Origin: CAZOOM01 sp964460795
GTDB lineage: Bacteria > Omnitrophota > Omnitrophia > Omnitrophales > Aquincolibacteriaceae
Direction of reading: 5' to 3'
Assembly (NCBI GenBank): GCA_964460795.1
Contig: CAYWRU010000089.1
Location: 1-9,824 of the forward strand
Length of the DNA: 9,824 bases
Notes under the pieces: generated by a model
The model's database searches: none
Seen by the model: the letters and a program-made list of their open reading frames with translations, nothing else
What the model was told of the DNA's origin: nothing
Shown here: positions 1-7,298 of the stretch, piece by piece
How the letters are laid out: each line of letters opens with the position of its first letter
Numbering within the stretch: position 1 is the stretch's first letter
Translations under genes and position numbers: made by a program

Positions 1-976
1 CTGTTGGCGGCGGAGCCTGTCCGCTCACTTCTATGACATCGATATTTACATTGCTTGTACCGGCGGTAGGATGTTTTGCGGTACGGATCGAGACGGTGTA
101 CGTACCGTATGGCAGTATACCAGAGATGAAGGCAGCATAATTCGACAGGAATGTACCACGCAGATCCGCCATTTTTTCAGAACCACCATTCACGCTGACA
201 TATAACACGCCGCCATCACTAACTCGAGTAGATAGAATTTTGGTTTGAGTCCCAGTGAATTTATATGTAGCAGTCAGTCCAGGGGTCGTCGTGAAGTGAT
301 CGGTTGCATCCACAAGCCAACCCGATGAATATTTGATTCGCGAATCATTGTCATTATACGTGCCTGCCGGCAACGCCGTTAATGTAGGGGTGGGGGTAAC
401 GGTCGGTGTAGAGGTCGGTGTTGGAGTTGGAGTGGACGTGGGCGATGGAGGGATCGTCGTAGGGGCTTGGGTGGGCAGCGTAGTTGGGGCAGTGGTCGGT
501 GTCGATGTGATTGAGATCGTCGGACTAGCAACTACCGTATTGCAATTACTACCATCCCCGGTAGGCACACAAGAGTCACTTATAAGCATGCCATTACGCG
601 CATACATGCCTGGTGTGTATGAAATAATCTTTAATGTATGGGTGCCCGCAGAAAAGGACTGCGCAGCCCCGATCCCGTACCAACCATGTGTACTTGAAGA
701 TATGCCTGTCAATGACTGTGTGACGCAGCCTCCCCCATCCACTTCAATCGCTACGCTTGCTGTGGCCGAGCCTCGAAACTCAAGCCATACCTTGTAATTA
801 CCAACAAAATCAGCCGGTACTGTAATTGTTGTAGAAGTAGAGCCAGTTACGCCGGTTGCTGAGCAAGCTGCCTGCACGGGCTTAGCAAAGCTTAGCGCTA
901 ATACAATTAGCCCAATTATCGAGACGAGATAGATAGCAAGTATCGACCAGCTAAAGGATGTGCGTTTTTGACTCAT
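1..976 (-). CDS. Exported two-module protein with Pro/Thr-rich linker (C-terminus beyond window)
   Basis: This frame stays open from an ATG at 974-976 to the left edge, giving 325 residues with no stop. Residues 1-37 form a signal peptide: MSQKRTSFSW, a hydrophobic core at about 11-30, then an Ala-rich VQA cleavage site. Residues 38-149 form a beta-rich module with paired Cys (38, 84, 136, 145) ending in CVPTGDGSNC. Residues 150-203 are a Ser/Pro/Thr linker (PTPTPTST type). Residues 204-320 form a second module beginning GTYNDNDSRIKYSSGW, a pattern seen in beta-sandwich, carbohydrate-binding-like repeats of secreted proteins. A new proline-rich linker (APPPT) begins at the edge, so more modules probably follow. 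No catalytic motif is visible. I infer a surface adhesin or a substrate-binding part of a secreted enzyme. It is divergent from the propeller gene at 1114 and has no clear Shine-Dalgarno. The plus-strand frame over 333-797 (VGVGV repeats) is only the mirror image of the linker. Confidence 0.85.
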   Translation of the reverse strand, partial: MSQKRTSFSWSILAIYLVSIIGLIVLALSFAKPVQAACSATGVTGSTSTTITVPADFVGNYKVWLEFRGSATASVAIEVDGGGCVTQSLTGISSSTHGWYGIGAAQSFSAGTHTLKIISYTPGMYARNGMLISDSCVPTGDGSNCNTVVASPTISITSTPTTAPTTLPTQAPTTIPPSPTSTPTPTPTSTPTVTPTPTLTALPAGTYNDNDSRIKYSSGWLVDATDHFTTTPGLTATYKFTGTQTKILSTRVSDGGVLYVSVNGGSEKMADLRGTFLSNYAAFISGILPYGTYTVSIRTAKHPTAGTSNVNIDVIEVSGQAPPPT

Positions 977-1021
977 GCAAGCATATACCTGTGGTCAATA
1001 TAGCAAACTATCTATATAAAC

Positions 1022-1047
1022 ACTAGCACTATAGAAAAAGCGCTAGT
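1022..1047. repeat. Inverted repeat ACTAGC / GCTAGT between divergent genes
   Basis: ACTAGC at 1022-1027 and GCTAGT at 1042-1047 are perfect 6-bp arms separated by 14 bp, inside the 137-bp gap between two divergently transcribed surface-protein genes. It could be an operator shared by both, but arms this short can occur by chance. A TATATACAT stretch at 1058-1066 is a possible -10 region for the plus-strand gene. No convincing -35 was found. Confidence 0.3.
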
Positions 1048-1100
1048 CACGAGGCCGTATATACATTAGAGTTATGAATGAAGACTAATTGAAAGTTAGT

Positions 1101-1104
1101 GGAG
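1101..1104 (+). promoter_or_regulatory. Ribosome binding site GGAG that sets the start at 1114
   Basis: GGAG lies 9 nt upstream of the ATG at 1114. It is inside the five-codon extension that a GTG start at 1099 would add, and that GTG has no comparable site. The ATG is therefore preferred. Confidence 0.6.
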
Positions 1105-1113
1105 ACCTATTAT

Positions 1114-3627
1114 ATGCCCAGCAGCGTAAAGAGTAAGACGAGTAAGAAAGTGCGAGCCGTGGCGCACACACCATCAAATGAACCGCAGGGATCAAAGCCT
1201 AGATTCTTGAATATGGATTCACTTAAAAGCTTCAGACTGAATCGTAATCAAACTGTTGCGGCCGTTATCGTCTTCGCGCTTATCATTGCCTCTCTTGTAT
1301 TTTTCGCTTCAGCAGCAAATCGTAAAAGCATTAAATTCAGCTTTGGTGGTGGAGAGATTAGCTTAGGCGGTTCTACAGGATGTACAGGGCAAGTCACTAA
1401 TGGTTATTGCTGGAAGCCAATTCGGCTTGGCGCAGGTGGCTTTGCTACTGGCATCGATACAGGTAGTGACGGCACTCGATTTGTACGCACCGACTCAGCC
1501 GGAGCATACGTATGGGACGACGGTCTCAATGGTGGAGAATGGCGACCTGTAATAACAAAAGACGCTTTAACGGGTACAGGCCTCGATACACCCAAAAGTG
1601 GTGGTGGTGTTCATGCGGTTGCAATCGCGCAGTCTAATCCGAACGTGATATATATGGCTTGGAAGGGATATGTTCTTAAATCAACTAACAAGGGGCGTAA
1701 CTGGACTAAGCTCAATATTGAAGGCACCGAGATGGACCCAAATGCCGAGTGTAGAGCCTGGGGCGGTAGACTTGCGATTGATCCAATAAACGAAAATGTT
1801 GTCTACTTTGGCTCAATGACTCGTGGCCTTTATGCTACTACTGATGGAACTAACTTTGCAAAAGTCACAAGTGTGCCAGTTTCACAAACAGAAAACTACT
1901 GTGGAATAGCTGGAATCAATAGTGCAGGAATAACAGGTATCGCATTTGATAAGGCTTCTGGTGCAACTGGTGGGCGTACAAACGTTATCTATGCCTCAAG
2001 CCATAAAAACGGTGTATATAGAAGCGCAAATGCTGGGGCATCATTCGCACGTACAGCTGGTGGTCCAACCTCCGCTGTACACGGTGTAGCTGCAGGCGGT
2101 AAGTACTATGCTATAGCGTTCAATGGCCAAGGCGCACTTACATCCGTACAAAGATTCGATGGCAGCACATGGGCAACTATAACCCCCTCTGGATGGGCTG
2201 GGGTTGTCTCGGGCACCGAAGTCTCTTCTATTATCGTTGACTACAATAACCCAACAAACGTAGCGCTCGCCGACCACGGCGGTGAGCTTTATCTCAGTAC
2301 AAATAGCGGGGCAAGCTGGGTTAACGAAACTAGCCACAAGATGGTGGCACCTGACATGCCCTGGATAGCATCTGAACAATACCTTGTCGTGTCACAAATG
2401 GCGTTCGACAAGCAAGTTGCAAATCGACTATGGCTGGCAATAGGTACGGGTATTGTTTATACCGATCTCAACATGTCAGCACCAGGAACCGTCACATGGA
2501 CTCACAAGTCAAAAGGTATGGAGCAGCTCGTTCAAAACGACGTGATCTCCCCTCCCTATACCGCAACTGGCCAAGCCCGATTGAATCTTGCCGTATCGGA
2601 CTTCGGAAACTTCCGCATCAATGACATAGATCTCTTCAACGCAACTCGCTGGCCGGTTCAGCGCTTCACAGGATCTTGGTCAATGGACTGGGCTAGCCAG
2701 GCGCCAAATGTCATCGTTCATAACACCACAGATATCCTCGGCTCGCAGACTGAAGCCGGCTACTCTACCGATGGAGGCATGACATTCCAGCGCTTCGGCT
2801 CCATGCCGCAAGCAATTCCTGGAGGCTTCGGTACTATTGCGGCAGGTGACGCAACTCACTTCCTGTGGCAAACAACCAGCCGTGGCAGTACACTCGCACG
2901 AGTTTTCTATACAGAGAATGCTGGAAGTAGCTGGATCGACGTTACTCCTTCTGACGTCACGAACACCCAAGGACTTCACTTCGCCTACTATACCAAGAAG
3001 AAGAACGTTGCCTTTGATCGAGTTACAGCTGGTGTCGCCTACCTGTACTACAACGATCAATATACCGAGCGCGTATACAAGTCGACGAACTACGGGCGCA
3101 ACTGGACTAAGGCATACGAGGTATTAAGTCCGACGGCATACGACAATCGCGACAAAACTCTAGCCGGTGCAGATGGTTTCTTCAATCCAACTATGAAGGC
3201 AGCGCCCGGTAAGGCTGGTAATGTATTTATCACCGGTGGTCCATCTGGAAGTGATAAGCTGATCGGTAACAAAGACACGTTTGGTTCCAAGTTTATGTTC
3301 ACGAAAGACAGCGGCACTACCTGGGCACGAGTAAACGGTGCAAATCAAATCTACGGCTTTGGGTTCGGCGCACCAAAGACAAGTGGCGGATACCCGACAA
3401 TCTTCACTGCAGGATATGTTCAGCCGACCGGAGGAACTGAAGAATATGGTCTGTGGCGCGGCGAGAACTTTGACCCAGCTACGGGTAATGTTACTTGGGT
3501 AAAGATCGGCGATTATCCAAACGGTAATCTCTCGCAAGTGTTTTCGATCGATGGCGACAAGCAAGTATTTGGCAAGGTATATCTGAGTACTGGTAGTGAC
3601 GGGGCCTTCTACGGAACTCCTCAATAG
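1114..3627 (+). CDS. Membrane-anchored GH74-like (xyloglucanase/sialidase-type) beta-propeller
   Basis: The 837-residue protein has a basic cytoplasmic tail of about 45 residues, one hydrophobic segment at about 47-67 (TVAAVIVFALIIASLVFFAS) and a large extracellular part. That part carries at least eight Asp-box/BNR-like motifs (S/T-x-x-x-G-x-x-W/F) near 190, 241, 303, 394, 550, 599, 656 and 729, for example STNKGRNW and TKDSGTTW. These mark bladed propellers. The start of the extracellular domain (CWKPIRLGAGGFATGI, then RTDSAGAYVWDD) resembles GH74 endo-xyloglucanases. GH74 enzymes use two Asp, one in a TDxGGAYxW motif and one in a mid-protein GDxxGF motif. Asp127 and Asp496 (SDFGNF) sit in matching places, so hydrolase activity on a beta-glucan such as xyloglucan is plausible but inferred. 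A non-catalytic binding or adhesin propeller is the alternative. The length fits two-propeller GH74 proteins. The gene ends just before a strong terminator. Confidence 0.8.
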   Translation: MPSSVKSKTSKKVRAVAHTPSNEPQGSKPRFLNMDSLKSFRLNRNQTVAAVIVFALIIASLVFFASAANRKSIKFSFGGGEISLGGSTGCTGQVTNGYCWKPIRLGAGGFATGIDTGSDGTRFVRTDSAGAYVWDDGLNGGEWRPVITKDALTGTGLDTPKSGGGVHAVAIAQSNPNVIYMAWKGYVLKSTNKGRNWTKLNIEGTEMDPNAECRAWGGRLAIDPINENVVYFGSMTRGLYATTDGTNFAKVTSVPVSQTENYCGIAGINSAGITGIAFDKASGATGGRTNVIYASSHKNGVYRSANAGASFARTAGGPTSAVHGVAAGGKYYAIAFNGQGALTSVQRFDGSTWATITPSGWAGVVSGTEVSSIIVDYNNPTNVALADHGGELYLSTNSGASWVNETSHKMVAPDMPWIASEQYLVVSQMAFDKQVANRLWLAIGTGIVYTDLNMSAPGTVTWTHKSKGMEQLVQNDVISPPYTATGQARLNLAVSDFGNFRINDIDLFNATRWPVQRFTGSWSMDWASQAPNVIVHNTTDILGSQTEAGYSTDGGMTFQRFGSMPQAIPGGFGTIAAGDATHFLWQTTSRGSTLARVFYTENAGSSWIDVTPSDVTNTQGLHFAYYTKKKNVAFDRVTAGVAYLYYNDQYTERVYKSTNYGRNWTKAYEVLSPTAYDNRDKTLAGADGFFNPTMKAAPGKAGNVFITGGPSGSDKLIGNKDTFGSKFMFTKDSGTTWARVNGANQIYGFGFGAPKTSGGYPTIFTAGYVQPTGGTEEYGLWRGENFDPATGNVTWVKIGDYPNGNLSQVFSIDGDKQVFGKVYLSTGSDGAFYGTPQ

Positions 3628-3633
3628 CCTTGT

Positions 3634-3681
3634 TAAATTAAAATATGAGACACAACCATTGGCGTCTCATATTTTAATTTA
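3634..3681. terminator. Bidirectional terminator hairpin between convergent genes
   Basis: A perfect 18-bp inverted repeat (left arm 3634-3651, right arm 3664-3681, core ATATGAGAC/GTCTCATAT) encloses a 12-nt loop. The A-rich left arm and T-rich right arm give a U-rich 3' side in both directions. It sits between the stop codons of the plus-strand propeller gene (3627) and the minus-strand DUF4342 gene (3691), so it can end both transcripts. Confidence 0.85.
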
Positions 3682-3690
3682 GAAGTGTAG

Positions 3691-3945
3691 TTACTTCTTT
3701 TCTTCGCGCTCGACAACGATCGTACATTCGGTCACGAGAGCTGCGATAGCGCCTACCGCAGCGAGTGGTGGGGCCAGTACAGCACCAACTACGCCTATCG
3801 TAAGTGGTAATTCAATAATGCTCTTGCCCTCTTTGTTGCGGATCGTAATTTTACGAATATTGCCTTCAGCAATAAGCTCCTTAACTTTCTTTAGGAGTTC
3901 TTCGCCATTCACTTTGAATTCTTCTGTGGTCTTCGATTTCGTCAT
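3691..3945 (-). CDS. DUF4342 domain protein
   Basis: This is an 84-residue protein. The first half (EEFKVNGEELLKKVKELIAEG, then NIRKITIRNKEGKSIIELPL) is an amphipathic helix followed by beta strands. The second half is a Gly/Ala-rich hydrophobic segment at about 50-71 (TIGVVGAVLAPPLAAVGAIAALV) ending in a TECTIVVERE strand. That order is characteristic of DUF4342, a small family of unknown function in many bacteria. The hydrophobic segment could insert in or associate with a membrane, but this is not established. The gene lies 30 bp downstream of the S8 protease stop on the same strand and has its own TATAAT box 6 nt before the ATG. It could therefore be transcribed independently as a leaderless mRNA as well as by read-through. 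Confidence 0.9.
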   Translation of the reverse strand: MTKSKTTEEFKVNGEELLKKVKELIAEGNIRKITIRNKEGKSIIELPLTIGVVGAVLAPPLAAVGAIAALVTECTIVVEREEKK

Positions 3946-3951
3946 ACTTCT

Positions 3952-3957
3952 ATTATA
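3952..3957 (-). promoter_or_regulatory. -10 box TATAAT for the DUF4342 gene (leaderless arrangement)
   Basis: A perfect TATAAT on the minus strand ends 6 nt before the ATG at 3945. Transcription would begin at or within a base or two of the start codon, leaving no room for a Shine-Dalgarno. No good -35 was found at the usual spacing. The sequence TATAATAGAAGTAT here recurs exactly at 9560-9573. Confidence 0.6.
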
Positions 3958-3975
3958 CCCCTATCCGCAACTCCA

Positions 3976-5742
3976 TTAGGGGCTAACGAACAACGCTTCC
4001 TGATTAACCAAACTGCGTTTACCACCCGCCTCAATATATGTCTGGATAAGCCAAGTCCCACTCGTTAAACCAATCGTCGAGGCGCTCCAATAAAGATTGG
4101 CATCTGCAGATATGCCAATACCACCATCTGGCCACACTACGAGATTATCAGCTGTACGGATAGCTCGGACGCGACAGATCGCATCGGCAACATAGCTCAC
4201 ACACGTCGCGTTCATTTCGGGTCGAAGATACCCGGCTGCCGCAAGACTTACCTGTCTTGTGTTAAGCGGCAATCCAAGCGGCTTATCTAATGACACTGCC
4301 TTGAGAGCATCATACGTATTGAGACGTCCATACCCGTATAGAGTTGTGAAGCTCTGACCACTCATACCAGCTACTTTTGTGGCGGTGCTTGTCAGGGCTG
4401 ACCGCACTTGAGCAGGGGTGAGAGATGAGTTTTGTGACAAAAGCAGCGCTACCGATCCAGCCACAATTGGCGATGAAAATGATGTACCAGCGCTACCGCA
4501 AGTATATCGACTGGTTTGATTTGCGCTCGACCAGCTCGTCGAACAGATCGATGTACCGGGCGCGAGCAATGCGAGGTTTGGGCCATAATTTGAGAAGCTA
4601 GCACGCACATCATTACTATCGCTCGCCCCGACCGCAATCACTGTCGAATAGTTCGCTGGGTATGAGAGACTGCCCGTATTCTCGTTGCCAGCTGCAGCGA
4701 CCACCACGACTCCTTGCGAATGAGCATAATCGACCTGTTCTGCCACTAACGGATCACTCCCCGTCGACCCAAGGCTGAGATTTATCACTTTTGCTCCATG
4801 TGTCACGGCATAACGTATTGCGAGTGCCACTGACACAGTGTCGCCTTCGCCATTATCACCAAGCGCCTGCAACGGCAGAAGCTTAGTACCCCATGCAACG
4901 CCCGAGATGCCCTGTGCGTTACTCGACTCAGCAGCCACTAGTCCCGACACGAGCGTACCGTGAGCTGCTGCGCTTGACGTAGAGTCAACTTCGCCAGCCT
5001 GCACACTATTATCGTTACTTACAAAATCCCAGCCAATCCTATTGTCTATGTACTCATCATTATCATCATCAATGTTATTACATGATTTATCGAGTGGTAG
5101 CCCTCGACTAGTACAGTTTGGCGCCGCTCCTTCCTCGACTGTAGATCCAGCTTCCCCATCATTTACCGCCCACTTACTATCTAAGTCCTGATGAGTAAGC
5201 GCGAAGCCCGTATCGATGACCGCCACCGTCACCTCGCTATCGCCCATCGTATTATCCCAGGCTGCAGGCGCTTGCACTTTCGGTAAATGCCACTGTGAGC
5301 TATAAAACGTATCATTAGGCGTTAGTAGTGCATAGTAACGCTGAGAACTATACGGAGTGACGCCACTCGTCAAAACCGTACCCGCTGGAGCAATATATAC
5401 ATCGAGCGCCTGGATGTAGCTCAACTCCTCGGCCCGCTTGCCATTCTGCTCGATGTACCGCAGCTTAGCTTCGGGAGATTCAAAGCGAAGTAGCGCTTGG
5501 CTGTCATCGACTCTATCTTCATGACTCGAATCGGCTAATGATCGGCCTTCAAGTGGTTGTTTATCGTCGGCCGCAATCTCGGGCGGGTCACTTAACTCAT
5601 GCGGAGACTCCGCCACTCCTCTCGAAGGCCGGTGTGCGTCTTGATATCGTGGCGTGGCAATATGCAGTCGCACACTCGCTAATCCCGCAAGCGTCAGGCT
5701 AATACCAAAGATAATACACAATATATATGTTTGTTTTCTCAT
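3976..5742 (-). CDS. Subtilisin-family (S8) serine protease, membrane-anchored or secreted
   Basis: The 588-residue protein has an N-terminal hydrophobic segment (about 5-25; signal peptide or anchor), a polar propeptide-like region (about 30-140) and a peptidase S8 domain (about 145-485). Catalytic residues are in standard motifs: Asp177 in AVIDTGF, His261 in HGTLVSGLVA, oxyanion Asn353 in AAGNENTG and Ser421 in GTSFSSP, so the enzyme should be active. An acidic insert at about 205-240 (CNNIDDDNDEYIDNRIGWDF) matches the Ca-binding-type loop of many thermitase- and fervidolysin-like subtilases. A roughly 90-residue C-terminal domain (from about 495) with Cys513/Cys523 is probably beta-rich. 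Other possible disulfide pairs are Cys210/221 and Cys400/415. It acts outside the membrane. The substrate is unknown; processing of surface proteins or nutrient acquisition are possibilities. It precedes DUF4342 by 30 bp and follows the caspase-like gene by 132 bp, a gap with no convincing terminator. Confidence 0.93.
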   Translation of the reverse strand: MRKQTYILCIIFGISLTLAGLASVRLHIATPRYQDAHRPSRGVAESPHELSDPPEIAADDKQPLEGRSLADSSHEDRVDDSQALLRFESPEAKLRYIEQNGKRAEELSYIQALDVYIAPAGTVLTSGVTPYSSQRYYALLTPNDTFYSSQWHLPKVQAPAAWDNTMGDSEVTVAVIDTGFALTHQDLDSKWAVNDGEAGSTVEEGAAPNCTSRGLPLDKSCNNIDDDNDEYIDNRIGWDFVSNDNSVQAGEVDSTSSAAAHGTLVSGLVAAESSNAQGISGVAWGTKLLPLQALGDNGEGDTVSVALAIRYAVTHGAKVINLSLGSTGSDPLVAEQVDYAHSQGVVVVAAAGNENTGSLSYPANYSTVIAVGASDSNDVRASFSNYGPNLALLAPGTSICSTSWSSANQTSRYTCGSAGTSFSSPIVAGSVALLLSQNSSLTPAQVRSALTSTATKVAGMSGQSFTTLYGYGRLNTYDALKAVSLDKPLGLPLNTRQVSLAAAGYLRPEMNATCVSYVADAICRVRAIRTADNLVVWPDGGIGISADANLYWSASTIGLTSGTWLIQTYIEAGGKRSLVNQEALFVSP

Positions 5743-5874
5743 GCTTTATGGAGCGTTGTTCTTATGCTAAGGATATACTACCCGGTACAGCAATTCAATT
5801 ACAGGCTACATAAAAGGCATCTTGGTTTTTTTAACTCTGCAAAAAATTGCCGTGTATAGTGCTCATCAAAATGG

Positions 5875-7149
5875 TTATCTTCTGAATAATAGATTCTTCG
5901 TAAGTGCCTTTGCCTGACGTAGTCGAGATCTAAGAGGAACGCTCTTTTTGACACCCTCTCCTTTGGTGCCATCAAAACGAGAGGCCTCGGCTGGCGCTAA
6001 CCCAAAAAGGCTGCTACCGCCAAATTCAACTGTCCCCTCGCGCGAAATAGTAAATGATGACGTTACAGGGAATGGAGAAGCATGAACCAAAGTATCATGT
6101 TCATCGCTTAGGGCTGTAGCAATATTATGCTCATGCTTTGGTGATCCCCCTGCCGAACAACCAATTAGAATCACATCGTAGTTACTTCCTAGATGACGCC
6201 GATAATCATTATTGCGGCTGCCCCTCAGTTGCTCTCGTCCTCGTGCAGCTTGAACATGATGATCTACGGTCAGCGTATCCCCTTCCTCATTTCCAAGCAC
6301 GATTATATCGGGTGTTGCATGACCAGCTACCACTATATGCTCAACAAAATTTCCAGATTCAGGGTCACGATGATGCCGTCTCTCTCTATCCCCAAGAGCA
6401 ACGGCGATTCGACCGAGTTCTGCCTGTGAAGAAGCCTCGAAGTAATACGGTGAGTCCTGTAGCCCTTCTTCGATATTGCTCTGAAAGTGATTGAGAAAAG
6501 CACCGTTCCAATCATGTTGAGCAGAGATAACAATATTCTCGACTGGCTTCTCTCCAGAATTCCAATCCAGCCATTGCTGATGAAGTTTTTCGGGATCGTA
6601 ACGAATAAAATTATATATGCCAAATACCTCGGCGATGTACCGCATCTCTTCTACGCCGAATCTTTCTATATATATGACAAGGCTCTTGAGTTGAGAAAAA
6701 ATAACGTCTGTTTGTCGATCTACAATCTTATCAACGACATCTATAGGAAAATCTAATGCTTGGCCCTTGCTATCTATTGTGTACACGTGCGCATTGAACG
6801 CATCAAAGTCACACCAATTCTGCTCGAAATCTGCTATCTCTGATTCTTGTAAGCCCAGTGACTGTAGCATCTGACGAGTCGAATCATTCAGATGAACTGA
6901 TGGGTATTCAAAATCCTCATCGTACAGCCTGGGAATAGCGTCTGTGACGGCTTTAAAATATGTGGTCGAGAATTCTCGCCGACTCTTTGCTTCATCCCAT
7001 TCAATTGGAAGTGGCACACGATCTGGAGCGCTACTACCTTCGATCTGGCCATTAGTTGCGTCTCTAATCGCTCGCAGCTCATCATTTACTTGATTATCTT
7101 CTTCATAGTCGGACCGTTCAGTATCACTTCCTAATAGCTCTAATGACAT
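5875..7149 (-). CDS. Putative cysteine peptidase-like protein with caspase/CHAT-type His-Cys motifs
   Basis: This 424-residue protein is not one I recognise by family, and it has no signal peptide. The first 200 residues are acidic and helical. From about 204 the pattern suggests an alpha/beta caspase-like (clan CD) fold: a strand ENIVISAQHDWNGAF, a strand and His in EHIVVAGHATPD (His277), then a strand and Cys in YDVILIGCSAGG (Cys331). Clan CD peptidases place the catalytic His in an (h)GH motif and the Cys after the next core strand, as here. The C-terminus is basic (RSRLRQAKALTKNLLFRR). Peptidase activity is inferred; a non-catalytic relative is possible. The start was set at the ATG at 7147-7149 because GGAGG lies 5 nt upstream. 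An ATG at 7170 and a TTG at 7197 also open the frame, but the TTG lies upstream of the likely -10 box. The gene is divergent from the desaturase. Confidence 0.75.
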   Translation of the reverse strand: MSLELLGSDTERSDYEEDNQVNDELRAIRDATNGQIEGSSAPDRVPLPIEWDEAKSRREFSTTYFKAVTDAIPRLYDEDFEYPSVHLNDSTRQMLQSLGLQESEIADFEQNWCDFDAFNAHVYTIDSKGQALDFPIDVVDKIVDRQTDVIFSQLKSLVIYIERFGVEEMRYIAEVFGIYNFIRYDPEKLHQQWLDWNSGEKPVENIVISAQHDWNGAFLNHFQSNIEEGLQDSPYYFEASSQAELGRIAVALGDRERRHHRDPESGNFVEHIVVAGHATPDIIVLGNEEGDTLTVDHHVQAARGREQLRGSRNNDYRRHLGSNYDVILIGCSAGGSPKHEHNIATALSDEHDTLVHASPFPVTSSFTISREGTVEFGGSSLFGLAPAEASRFDGTKGEGVKKSVPLRSRLRQAKALTKNLLFRR

Positions 7150-7154
7150 GCACG

Positions 7155-7159
7155 CCTCC
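7155..7159 (-). promoter_or_regulatory. Ribosome binding site GGAGG setting the start at 7149
   Basis: GGAGG on the minus strand, 5 nt before the ATG at 7149, is the strongest ribosome site in this region. It decides between three in-frame starts of the caspase-like gene. Confidence 0.7.
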
Positions 7160-7182
7160 ACATGGGTCATATAATTTCTGGT

Positions 7183-7191
7183 ATTGTACCA
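7183..7191 (-). promoter_or_regulatory. Extended -10 promoter TGGTACAAT for the caspase-like gene
   Basis: TACAAT (7183-7188, five of six consensus bases) is preceded by TGG, the TGn of an extended -10. This would allow a weak -35, and none is obvious. Transcription would start near 7175-7177, about 26 nt before the ATG at 7149 and past the upstream TTG at 7197, ruling that start out. Confidence 0.5.
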
Positions 7192-7232
7192 CGCCAATAG
7201 CTTTTATGATGTGCAATGAAGCTCATCCCCTC

Positions 7233-7261
7233 ATGACAAATCAAGTAAATTGTGTAACAAT
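7233..7261 (+). promoter_or_regulatory. Promoter ATGACA-17-AACAAT (extended -10) for the desaturase
   Basis: ATGACA (7233-7238; five of six -35 bases) is followed 17 bp later by AACAAT (7256-7261), which has TGT directly before it, an extended -10. The transcript would start near 7268, leaving a leader of about 30 nt that contains the GAGAGGA ribosome site at 7283-7289. Confidence 0.5.
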
Positions 7262-7282
7262 TACGGCCACGTACCTTTTCTT

Positions 7283-7289
7283 GAGAGGA
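7283..7289 (+). promoter_or_regulatory. Ribosome binding site GAGAGGA setting the desaturase start at 7299
   Basis: GAGAGGA lies 9 nt before the ATG at 7299. No comparable site precedes the in-frame ATGs at 7143, 7206, 7209 or 7233, which lie at or before the likely promoter. Confidence 0.6.
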
Positions 7290-7298
7290 TATCCTGTT

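Noticed and set aside
333..797. Plus-strand frame rich in VGVGV repeats
   Set aside because: It is the mirror image of the Pro/Thr linker of the real minus-strand exported protein, which has a signal peptide and Cys pairs.
2041..3624. Several minus-strand and alternative-frame open stretches inside the propeller gene
   Set aside because: They lack domains and ribosome sites, and the plus-strand frame has clear Asp-box repeats throughout.
5743..5874. Possible terminator or promoter between the caspase-like gene and the S8 protease
   Set aside because: There are A/T runs (TTTTTT, AAAAAAA) but no stem of more than about 4 bp next to them, and no -35/-10 pair with normal spacing.
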